Source of the DNA: Clostridiales bacterium
GTDB taxonomy: Bacteria; Bacillota; Clostridia; Oscillospirales; CAG-272
DNA: 5,528 nt
NCBI GenBank assembly: GCA_019415985.1
Contig: DXYE01000080.1
Coordinates: 1 to 5,528, forward strand
Reading direction: 5' to 3'
Below the pieces are notes generated by a model, which ran no database searches, was not told where the DNA came from, and worked only from the letters and a program-made list of their open reading frames with translations. Shown here in pieces: positions 1 through 5,015 of this stretch (positions are counted from its first letter, which is position 1; each line of letters begins with the position of its first letter). A program made the position numbers and the translations under genes.

Positions 1-1085
1 AGGAATGGCTGCTGAGCTTAAAGGGCGCGGACGGTAAATCGGCCTACGAGCTGGCTGTTGATAACGGATACAGCGGAACGGAAACCGAGTGGCTGGCTTC
101 CCTGAAGGGGGAAAAGGGCGACAAAGGAGACAAGGGCGATGCCGGAGCTGCTGGCGTAGACGGAAAATCGGCTTATGAGCTTTACTGTGAAGCATACCCT
201 GAATACAGCGGAACAATGCAAGACTGGCTTGCAAGCCTTAAAGGAGAGCAGGGCGAAAAAGGTGATAAGGGTGATAAGGGCGATACCGGTGCGGCTGGCC
301 GAGGCATCGACCATATGGAAATCATTGACGGCGAATTGTGGGTGTATTATACCGACGGCACAAACCAGAATTTGGGGAGCGTTGCGGGTTCCTCTGGCGA
401 AGAAGAGATAGATATTTCATGTCTTGAATTTACATTGCAGGCTGATGACACATATGCTGTTTCTGTCAAAGACAGCTGTAAAACGACGGTCGAAAGTATA
501 ACAATTCCAAGCCAATATAACGGAAAATCTGTGACTGCTATTGTCGAGAGAGGGTTTTATGGCTGTACTGCATTAAAAGAAATCAATATTCCGAATAGTA
601 TTACTACGATTGGAGAATGCGCTTTTGAAAACTGTACTGCAATAAATAACGTAGAGTTGCCATCGATGCTTACCGAAATAGATAGTGCTTTATTTAGAGG
701 ATGTTCGTCCTTGACAAATATTACAGTTCCTAAAAGTGTAAAAAGTGTTGGATTTCAAGCTTTTTATGGCTGTTCTTTGCTTAAACAGCTTGAATTTCCG
801 GTAGAAGGATTAGAAGAAATAAGCTATGCTGCATTTATGGGTAGCAATATTGCTGAATTAACAATACCCAAAACAGTAATCTATATTGGCCGCAATGCGT
901 TTGCTGGAAGCCAAATAACGGATGTTCACTTTTTAGATCCAAACGGATGGAGTAAAGGAAATGAAGCACAAGGATGGGCGTTCACATCTGTTTCTTCTAC
1001 ATCTTTGTCTAATTCAAAAACCGCGGCGGAAATTTTAAAAAATCAGGGGCCTAGTAATTGGGGCTATGAATTCAAAAAAAGCTGA
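1..1085 (+). CDS. Collagen-like / BspA-type leucine-rich-repeat protein (5' partial)
   Basis: The frame is open from the left edge (first full codon at base 3) to TGA at 1083-1085, giving 360 visible residues; the true start lies outside the window. The ATG at 216 falls inside a repeat module and is not the start. Visible order: Trp-Leu-x-Ser-Leu-Lys-Gly modules with collagen-like Gly-X-Y runs (residues about 2-101), a short segment around WVYYTDGT that often follows such runs, an acidic linker, and about six BspA-type (LRR_5) repeats of roughly 23 residues (about 166-310). The C-terminus, rich in Ser/Thr with TAAEILKNQG and an aromatic tail, resembles the ends of other BspA-like proteins. 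No LPXTG motif or C-terminal membrane segment is present. BspA repeats generally mediate binding to host or bacterial surfaces, so I infer an extracellular or tail-fibre-like binding protein. The ligand and a prophage origin cannot be judged. The LRR half is much more AT-rich than the collagen-like half. Confidence 0.85.
   Translation, partial: EWLLSLKGADGKSAYELAVDNGYSGTETEWLASLKGEKGDKGDKGDAGAAGVDGKSAYELYCEAYPEYSGTMQDWLASLKGEQGEKGDKGDKGDTGAAGRGIDHMEIIDGELWVYYTDGTNQNLGSVAGSSGEEEIDISCLEFTLQADDTYAVSVKDSCKTTVESITIPSQYNGKSVTAIVERGFYGCTALKEINIPNSITTIGECAFENCTAINNVELPSMLTEIDSALFRGCSSLTNITVPKSVKSVGFQAFYGCSLLKQLEFPVEGLEEISYAAFMGSNIAELTIPKTVIYIGRNAFAGSQITDVHFLDPNGWSKGNEAQGWAFTSVSSTSLSNSKTAAEILKNQGPSNWGYEFKKS
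6..305 (+). repeat. Three tandem W-L-x-S-L-K-G / Gly-X-Y modules
   Basis: Modules start at Trp codons at 6, 90 and 225. Each opens with W-L-x-S-L-K-G. The first two contain a GKSAYEL segment and an E/G-Y-S-G-T spacer leading into the next Trp. The Gly-X-Y runs are two triplets in module 1, seven in module 2 (108-170) and seven in module 3 (243-305), dominated by GEK, GDK and GAA. Module lengths are 84 and 135 bases, with the third running into unique sequence. The copies differ mostly at silent positions, for example in the KGDKGD codons, which points to an old duplication kept by selection on the protein. Charged Gly-X-Y runs of this kind are known in bacterial collagen-like proteins and phage tail fibres, where they can form trimeric rods. 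Confidence 0.85.
498..932 (+). repeat. BspA-type (LRR_5) leucine-rich repeats, about six copies
   Basis: The repeats have a period of about 23 residues. Copies begin near ITIP (498), INIPNSITTIG, VELPSMLTEID, ITVPKSVKSVG, LEFPVEGLEEIS and LTIPKTVIYIG. Most contain the A-F-x-x-C/G-x-x-L core (GFYGCTAL, AFENCTAI, LFRGCSSL, AFYGCSLL, AFMGSNI, AFAGSQI). This is the diagnostic pattern of the BspA subclass of leucine-rich repeats, predicted to form a curved solenoid. The Cys in the first four copies becomes Ser in the last two. Confidence 0.88.
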
Positions 1086-1156
1086 AAATTGGTTTTGTAA
1101 TACAGTAATTATAAGGCAGATTTTTCTACCACTATCAATCGAAAGGAGATTATAAA

Positions 1157-1441
1157 ATGGCAACATACAAGATAAAGAATATTGATGTCAAGGTGGTCAA
1201 TCGGTTAAAAAATGCAATTGAAAATTATAATGCGTGCGAAAAAACTAATCGTGAAAGTGTTCTATCGGAATTGAGCAATGCGTTTTCTGAAGTTGTTAAT
1301 GCTAGAAGCCAAGCAATAGATGAGGCTATTCCGAATAGTGACATTAAATATATGACATACTTTCCTGATTATAAGACTATTATTGTTTTAGACGAAAAGA
1401 TAGAAGCCTTACTAAAGGAGGCTACTGATCTCTTGCTATAA
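1157..1441 (+). CDS. Small protein of unknown function (94 aa)
   Basis: I do not recognise this family. The start is well supported: AAAGGAG at 1142-1148 lies 8 bases before ATG 1157, and the frame ends with TAA at 1439-1441. The protein is soluble-looking, with no signal peptide or membrane segment. It appears mainly helical (about residues 8-58), followed by a predicted strand-like stretch (YMTYFPDYKTIIVL, about residues 64-77) and a short C-terminal helix ending in three Leu. It has one Cys and no metal-binding pattern. It lies 71 bases after the repeat protein with no clear terminator between them, so the two may share a transcript. It shares the AT-rich composition of the LRR half of that neighbour, and a strong terminator follows at 1562-1603. 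The ribosome binding site and codon use argue for a real gene; function is open. Confidence 0.75.
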   Translation: MATYKIKNIDVKVVNRLKNAIENYNACEKTNRESVLSELSNAFSEVVNARSQAIDEAIPNSDIKYMTYFPDYKTIIVLDEKIEALLKEATDLLL

Positions 1442-1561
1442 AATTTCCCCTGATTTTCTAGAACATATCCACCATTGGGTTCATTTCTATAAAGGGTAAA
1501 TGATGAAAAAATAATGGTTTATCCAAAAACCGAAAAAGTGAAAATTATACATTATATTATG

Positions 1562-1603
1562 TTGCGCCTGATGGCTTTATACCGTCAGGCGCAAGGCCTT
1601 TTT
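1562..1603 (+). terminator. Rho-independent terminator
   Basis: A 13-pair stem (1562-1574 with 1582-1594, one G-T wobble, core GCGCCTGA / TCAGGCGC) and a 7-base loop are followed by a T run at 1599-1603. The other strand has no T run after the stem, so it works for plus-strand transcripts. It closes the unit that ends with the 94-residue gene, 120 bases after its stop codon. Confidence 0.88.
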
Positions 1604-1657
1604 GTTATAAGTAGCTCACATTTGTTATATCTGTCAATTAAAAGCTGGAAGGCTGAT

Positions 1658-2047
1658 TTAGCCCGTCTTGTAAAGCGAATACATTATCTCGGTATTCACA
1701 ATTTCCGCCGCCCGATTTCGGATATTGTTCATTCGCCTAACCCATTCCATTTGATTTTGTGCTTTGAGTTGTTCGGTTACGCCCTCACGCTCAGCCATTT
1801 GTTTTACCAGCCGAAAAAACATTTCCTCAGCCTGCCGGTCGATTTCGGCAAGATGAGCGTTCAGTTTCCCGCTTGTCAACAGGTTATAATATAAGATTTT
1901 GTGGTGTTGTTTTAAGTGCCTTGCGTGCCGCTGTCCCCATATTCCGATAGGCTGTTTTTCTTTGGTAGGTAATGTTAAATTGGGCAAAATATAATCTCCT
2001 TGCTGTGTGTATGTGCCACCCATTTGTTCAAATAATGATTTTTCCAT
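1658..2047 (-). CDS. tnpV: TnpV-family transposon-encoded protein
   Basis: The 129-residue product starts with MEKSLFEQMGGTYTQQGDY and contains LLTSGKLNAHLAEIDRQAEE and VTEQLKAQNQMEWVRRMNNI. These are hallmarks of TnpV, first described on the clostridial Tn4451/Tn4453 elements and now seen on many integrative elements of Clostridia. Its biochemical role is not established; it is not the recombinase (TnpX in Tn4451). The length is normal for the family and the reading frame is intact. The ribosome binding site AGGAGG (plus-strand 2057-2062) lies 9 bases before the ATG at 2047-2045. The protein is small, charged and helical, with no membrane segment. It stands alone: no tnpX, tnpY, tnpZ, relaxase or integrase is visible, so it is either an element edge continuing left of the window or a leftover. 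No good sigma-A promoter was found before it. Confidence 0.9.
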   Translation of the reverse strand: MEKSLFEQMGGTYTQQGDYILPNLTLPTKEKQPIGIWGQRHARHLKQHHKILYYNLLTSGKLNAHLAEIDRQAEEMFFRLVKQMAEREGVTEQLKAQNQMEWVRRMNNIRNRAAEIVNTEIMYSLYKTG

Positions 2048-2131
2048 TGTGTTTATCCTCCTGTTTTTTATTGTACTTTCATTTTACAAGAGAATAGAAA
2101 ATAATACGAATATGCCGATTTCAGACATAGT

Positions 2132-2168
2132 AAAACGCCGCCTTGGAACAAATCCAAGACGGCGTTTT
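2132..2168 (-). terminator. Intrinsic terminator of the tRNA-Met unit (bidirectional form)
   Basis: Arms at 2132-2146 and 2154-2168 (15 bases each, one C-A mismatch) enclose a 7-base loop. The arms end in AAAA and TTTT, so the stem carries a T run on either strand. It lies about 75 bases past the 3' end of the minus-strand tRNA and is its natural terminator. It also separates the tRNA from tnpV, which reads the same way. Confidence 0.85.
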
Positions 2169-2185
2169 CTGCTTTGGCATCAGAG

Positions 2186-2229
2186 CGAACATTTCACGGC
2201 AAAGCCGCCTGCAAAAAAGCAGGTGTTCG
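2186..2229 (-). other. Predicted three-way-junction fold in tRNA trailer
   Basis: Three perfect stems nest together. An outer stem CGAACA/TGTTCG (2186-2191 with 2224-2229) encloses CGGC-AAA-GCCG (2197-2207) and CCTGC-AAAAAA-GCAGG (2208-2223) in plus-strand notation. The two inner hairpins abut without a gap and the second abuts the outer stem, leaving only five unpaired bases at the junction. It lies between the tRNA 3' end and the terminator, so it is transcribed with the tRNA from the minus strand. Whether it is functional (processing signal, small RNA) or a chance fold is not known. Confidence 0.5.
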
Positions 2230-2242
2230 TCCAATACCCGAT

Positions 2243-2319
2243 TGGTGGGCCATCAGGGACTCGAACCCCGGACCAACCGGTTATGAGCCGGTAGCTCTGA
2301 CCAACTGAGCTAATGGCCC
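2243..2319 (-). tRNA. tRNA-Met (CAT), elongator type
   Basis: The minus strand folds as a full cloverleaf of 77 bases including encoded CCA (plus-strand 2243-2245). The 7-pair acceptor stem GGGCCAT/ATGGCCC is perfect, the D arm is TAGCTCAGTTGGTCAGAGC, the anticodon stem ACCGG/CCGGT carries the loop CTCATAA, and the T arm contains GGTTCGAGTCC. The anticodon is CAT. It is not initiator tRNA: the first pair is a normal G-C and the anticodon stem lacks the three consecutive G-C pairs next to the loop. A tRNA-Ile2, whose CAT is modified to lysidine, cannot be fully excluded from sequence, but the body resembles clostridial elongator Met. Confidence 0.95.
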
Positions 2320-2330
2320 CAGTAATTTCT

Positions 2331-2360
2331 ATTATATCATAGAATTATATCCTTTGTCAA
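2331..2360 (-). promoter_or_regulatory. Sigma-A promoter of tRNA-Met
   Basis: Read on the minus strand, TTGACA (2360-2355) and TATAAT (2336-2331) are both perfect consensus, 18 bases apart. The expected start point is near 2324, only about 5 bases before the mature 5' end of the tRNA, as is usual for strong stable-RNA promoters. Confidence 0.9.
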
Positions 2361-2591
2361 CACCCAAAATGGAAAGAAATTAGGATGAAGTATAAAAAAG
2401 CTGCATTCCCAGCCATAAAAACGTTTCTGACAGTAGGTGTGTAGAATGAAGAGCGTGGCAGAGACGGTTTAGACGATGACTTTCAAGGTAAAGCGGTCAG
2501 GGCTCCCGTGTTGCCTTTTTGATCACCATATGCACACGGCATCCCGTGAGCTTTAAGCAGAAATCAAACGTCTGTTGTACGCACTTGGACA
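2361..2591. other. Intergenic stretch without recognisable gene
   Basis: No frame here has both a ribosome binding site and protein-like content. On the minus strand a frame starting at the ATG near 2575 runs 32 codons, meets one TGA, then stays open to a TAA near 2386. It might be a decayed gene, but the product is not recognised. A weak minus-strand hairpin (GCTG/CAGC, 2400-2413) with six T's after it (2399-2394) could stop transcription ahead of the tRNA promoter, but a four-pair stem is poor evidence. Confidence 0.4.
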
Positions 2592-2620
2592 TTGACTTGT
2601 ATAAGGTTTCATGTTAAAAT
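2592..2620 (+). promoter_or_regulatory. Promoter upstream of the PHP phosphoesterase gene
   Basis: TTGACT (2592-2597) and TAAAAT (2615-2620) are separated by 17 bases, one mismatch from consensus in each box. The expected start is near 2627, giving a leader of about 160 bases before the ATG at 2790. I recognise no riboswitch or T-box motif in that leader. Confidence 0.6.
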
Positions 2621-2720
2621 AAAACAATAATAAAAGGTGTTTCTGACTTGGAAAAATAATGCCTAAAGCTTAAAACAGTAGACATATATCGCCCGAATAA
2701 ATGCTGTTCTGCTATGATAC

Positions 2721-2727
2721 GGAGGAG
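2721..2727 (+). promoter_or_regulatory. Strong Shine-Dalgarno sequence with no start codon in range
   Basis: GGAGGAG is a better ribosome binding site than any other near this gene, yet no ATG, GTG or TTG occurs 5-12 bases downstream. The first in-frame option, TTG 2751, is 23 bases away. The motif also sits inside a 10-codon frame (ATG 2714 to TAA 2744-2746) that has no ribosome binding site of its own. It could be a relic of a lost start, or chance. Confidence 0.35.
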
Positions 2728-2789
2728 AATAAAAGCAAATCTGTAAAAGTTTGATAGCTTTTATGAGGAAAGGGGGCAACTGGCGTTTT

Positions 2790-3557
2790 ATGATTTGTGA
2801 TCTCCATGTACATACGCATCATTCCATAGATTCAAAAGAAAAAATAGACGCATACTGCCGTATGGCGCTGCAAACGGGGGTCGATTGCCTGTGTTTTACG
2901 GACCATGTTGACAATAATCCAAACGATGTCGGTCTCGGTTATTATCATGTGGAAAAATATTTCGATGAGTTAAACGCTGCGCGAAAAGCTTTCGGCAATA
3001 AACTCAAGCTGCTCGCGGGGATTGAATTTGCCGAGCCGCATCAGTATCAAGATGCCTTGATGCAGTATGCGTCCAAGCCCTATGACATGATCATAGGGAG
3101 TCTGCACTTCTGGCATCGCGACTTGTTCCCCAGTGATATGCTTGCGCAGGGGATAGATGCGGAGACCTGCTTTGAATCCTATTGGCCGGCAATGCGGAAG
3201 GCGGTTTCGGCGGGCGGCTTTGATGTACTGGGACATTTTGATTTTCCCAAACGATATTATCAAGTTCTTTTGTATGAGGAACAAACGATTTATGAAATTA
3301 TGGAAATAGCCGTATCGAAACATATCGTTTTAGAGATTAACACCTCTTCGCTGAGACGCGGGTGTGCGGAAACAATGCCGGGAAATGCTCTGCTTGCGCT
3401 GTACAGAGAGGCGGGTGGGGAATACGTAACCATCGGTTCCGACGCTCATTCACCGGCTGAGCTCGCGGCTGACAGAACGGCGGCAGAAGCGCTGATCTGC
3501 AGATACCGGTTTACCGAGGTACGGTTCGAAGGACGCTGCCGCATACCGGTGATCTAA
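2790..3557 (+). CDS. PHP-family phosphoesterase, histidinol-phosphatase type
   Basis: The 255-residue protein is a complete PHP domain (TIM-like barrel, cytoplasmic, multinuclear metal site). The metal-ligand motifs are in order: DLHVHTHHSID (H6, H8, D14), FTDH (H39), GIEF (E79), GSLHF (H106), GHFDF (H149) and GSDAH (D218, H220). This set matches the PHP-type histidinol phosphatases (HisJ of Bacillus, HisK of Lactococcus), which convert histidinol phosphate to histidinol in histidine synthesis. The substrate is inferred from family only: no his gene is nearby and other PHP phosphatases share the motifs. Start choice: ATG 2790 places the first His motif at residues 6-8, as usual in the family, and is preceded by GAGGAAAGGGGG (2765-2776), though the 13-base spacing is long. 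TTG 2751 and ATG 2763 are in frame but less well supported. It is probably transcribed alone from the promoter at 2592-2620. Confidence 0.87.
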   Translation: MICDLHVHTHHSIDSKEKIDAYCRMALQTGVDCLCFTDHVDNNPNDVGLGYYHVEKYFDELNAARKAFGNKLKLLAGIEFAEPHQYQDALMQYASKPYDMIIGSLHFWHRDLFPSDMLAQGIDAETCFESYWPAMRKAVSAGGFDVLGHFDFPKRYYQVLLYEEQTIYEIMEIAVSKHIVLEINTSSLRRGCAETMPGNALLALYREAGGEYVTIGSDAHSPAELAADRTAAEALICRYRFTEVRFEGRCRIPVI

Positions 3558-3923
3558 GGAAACCTCTGAAATACCCAGTATAGGTACCCGATGATCATCA
3601 GTATCAGAATAAATACAGGAAAGTATATCGTACTGTTATGCGGCCCGGTTCAATATGGCGTCTGTATTGTTCTGCCCGGTTTTGAAAAGAAAAACGAGCG
3701 TTCACTGATAGGATTCGTCTTGAATGACGATGCCGGAAATCGGGTAGTCAGGCGGAAAAGGAACGCAGGGAATATACACGGCGCTTTAGCGCGTTTTGTA
3801 TTTATGTCTTTGCTGAAAAAGCTTGATGTAATATCGGTTTTGCTGAATAACGGTACTTGATTGAAACAACAATGAACGGGATCGCTGCTTGTGAAATGTA
3901 AAATATGAGTAAAAAAGATACAA
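3558..3923. other. Intergenic stretch, no convincing gene; possible gene remnant
   Basis: An 89-codon plus-strand frame (3591-3860) has only a weak AGG ahead of it and no recognisable domain. On the minus strand a frame interrupted by one TGA ends, just before the PHP stop codon, with a hydrophobic membrane-helix-like stretch (IYFPVFILILMIIGYLYW). That could be the tail of a decayed membrane protein, but I cannot identify it. A small GCGC-TTTA-GCGC hairpin (3781-3792) followed by TTTT may be a weak terminator for the PHP gene. Confidence 0.35.
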
Positions 3924-3951
3924 GGGTTAATTTACTTGGCGTACTTAACCC
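3924..3951. other. Hairpin upstream of the metF promoter
   Basis: GGGTTAA (3924-3930) pairs perfectly with TTAACCC (3945-3951), and TAC/GTA (3933-3935 with 3941-3943) extends the stem across a small internal loop, closing on TTGGC. No T run follows on the plus strand. On the minus strand six T's follow seven bases later (3916-3911), so it would serve better as a terminator in that direction. Confidence 0.5.
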
Positions 3952-3980
3952 CGAGCCTTGAGGCCGGATCGGTGAAAAAG

Positions 3981-4027
3981 AAGGAAGCGGATAAGGATTT
4001 TTGTGGATTATCTTTTTTCGCTTCCTT
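3981..4027. terminator. Terminator-like hairpin with a six-T bulge
   Basis: AAGGAAGCG (3981-3989) pairs with CGCTTCCTT (4019-4027). Inside it GATAA (3990-3994) pairs with TTATC (4008-4012), leaving TTTTTT (4013-4018) as a bulge. On the plus strand the inner stem plus the six T's could act as a weak terminator. On the minus strand the full stem is followed by CTTTTTC (plus 3980-3974), a better terminator geometry. Its location between the PHP gene and the metF promoter fits a transcription barrier, but direction is uncertain. Confidence 0.45.
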
Positions 4028-4034
4028 TCGGTGA

Positions 4035-4059
4035 GGGAGATTTTGTTGACATTTCTCCC
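4035..4059. promoter_or_regulatory. Inverted repeat around the metF -35 box
   Basis: GGGAGA (4035-4040) and TCTCCC (4054-4059) form a perfect six-base inverted repeat whose 13-base centre holds the -35 hexamer (4046-4051). This is a plausible operator position, since a bound protein would block the -35 box. The match is short and no known operator is recognised. Confidence 0.3.
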
Positions 4060-4075
4060 CAAAATATTGTATAAT
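4046..4075 (+). promoter_or_regulatory. Sigma-A promoter of the metF-metH operon
   Basis: TTGACA (4046-4051) and TATAAT (4070-4075) are perfect consensus with an 18-base spacer. The expected start is near 4082, leaving a leader of only about 46 bases before the metF ATG. That is too short for a SAM-I (S-box), cobalamin or T-box element, so control is more likely at initiation. Confidence 0.88.
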
Positions 4076-4127
4076 AATCTGAACTCTGTTTCAAAATCAG
4101 GTAAAGAATAGAAATGTGGTGAAGGGT

Positions 4128-5015
4128 ATGAAGCTGATTGATATTTTAAAAAACGGTAAAGTCAATATATCCTGTGAGCTTTTTCCGCCGAAGGAAGGGA
4201 GCGCGCTTGATGAAGCGGAAACGGTCGTCGCACAGACGGCGGCGCTGCGCCCAGCTTTTATCAGCGTGACTTACGGTGCAGGCGGAGGTCGCCGTCAACA
4301 TACGATAGAGATGGCTGATGCGGTTCAGAATAAGAATCATACAACGGCGCTGGCGCATTTGACGTGCGTCATGTCGAACAAGCAGAGCATCCGCGAAAAT
4401 GTCGAGCTTTTAAAAAAGGCGGGCATAGAAAATATACTGGCGCTTCGCGGAGACCTGCCGGCAGGCGTTTCTCCGGATCAGATAGGCGATTACCGGCATG
4501 CGAGCGAGCTGATTATGGAAATTCGGGGTATGGGAGACTTCTGTATCGGCGGCGCGTGTTATCCGTATGGACATCCGGAAGCAGAATCGATTGAAAGAGA
4601 CACCGACTATTTGAAAATCAAACAGGAAGCCGGATGTGAATTTTTTACAACGCAGATGTTTTTTGACAACAATATCCTGTATCATTTTTTATACCGTCTG
4701 CTGAAAAAGGGGATCGACGTTCCTGTCATAGCGGGAATCATGCCGGTTACCAACGCCAAACAGATTCAACGAATCTGTTCGCTCTCGGGTACTTTGCTGC
4801 CAAGACGGTTCCAGGCAATCGTGGAACGCTTTGCAGATAATCCGGCTGCTATGCAGCAGGCGGGAATCGCCTATGCGACAGAACAGATTATTGATCTAAT
4901 TGCGAACGGCATCAATAATATTCATATTTACACTATGAACCGACCGAATATAGCTGGGAAAATTTTGGAAAATTTATCGGATATCCGTGCGCGTGGCGGA
5001 AAGGAGCTGTCATGA
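4128..5015 (+). CDS. metF: Methylenetetrahydrofolate reductase
   Basis: MetF is a cytoplasmic FAD enzyme that reduces 5,10-methylenetetrahydrofolate to 5-methyltetrahydrofolate, the methyl donor for methionine synthase. The 295-residue length is normal for bacterial MetF. Visible motifs in order: ELFPPK (E17, equivalent to catalytic Glu28 of E. coli MetF), SVTYGAGGG (46-54), HLTC (77-80), LALRGDLP (104-111; D109 equivalent to Asp120), ACYPYGHPE (143-151), KQEAG and TTQMFFDN (174-181; Q176), GIMPV (203-207) and YTMNR near the C-terminus. Start: ATG 4128 gives the family-typical MKLIDILKNGK beginning, with GGTGA at 4118-4122 as ribosome binding site. GTG codons at 4116 and 4119 are in frame but have poorer sites. 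The stop codon overlaps the metH start by ATGA, implying translational coupling. The preceding promoter has both boxes at consensus. Confidence 0.93.
   Translation: MKLIDILKNGKVNISCELFPPKEGSALDEAETVVAQTAALRPAFISVTYGAGGGRRQHTIEMADAVQNKNHTTALAHLTCVMSNKQSIRENVELLKKAGIENILALRGDLPAGVSPDQIGDYRHASELIMEIRGMGDFCIGGACYPYGHPEAESIERDTDYLKIKQEAGCEFFTTQMFFDNNILYHFLYRLLKKGIDVPVIAGIMPVTNAKQIQRICSLSGTLLPRRFQAIVERFADNPAAMQQAGIAYATEQIIDLIANGINNIHIYTMNRPNIAGKILENLSDIRARGGKELS

Noticed and set aside
1..1085. CRISPR array or tandem DNA repeat in the left part
   Set aside because: The repetition is at protein level in a coding frame, with uneven lengths and diverged codons and no spacer/repeat regularity.
1514..1894. 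126-codon plus-strand frame
   Set aside because: It has no ribosome binding site, runs through the terminator at 1562-1603 and lies mostly antisense to the clearly real tnpV.
2007..2294. 95-codon plus-strand frame
   Set aside because: It runs through the tRNA terminator and the antisense of the tRNA itself; its Ser-Arg-rich end is the typical translation of an antisense tRNA.
2627..2789. Long leader of the PHP gene as a riboswitch or T-box
   Set aside because: I find no T-box AGGGTGGNACCGCG-like motif, no S-box core and no strong terminator/antiterminator pair.
2970..3323. 117-codon minus-strand frame
   Set aside because: It is entirely antisense to the PHP gene, whose motifs show that the plus strand is the coding one.
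3591..3860. 89-codon plus-strand frame after the PHP gene
   Set aside because: Only a weak AGG precedes the start, no domain is recognisable and codon use is unconvincing. It is left as intergenic, with the doubt noted.
3802..4062. 86-codon minus-strand frame
   Set aside because: It spans both hairpins and part of the metF promoter, and has no ribosome binding site or recognisable domain.
4146..4685. Several frames inside metF (plus 4364-4594, minus 4146-4358 and 4410-4685)
   Set aside because: They are shadows of metF, which has intact family motifs along its whole length.
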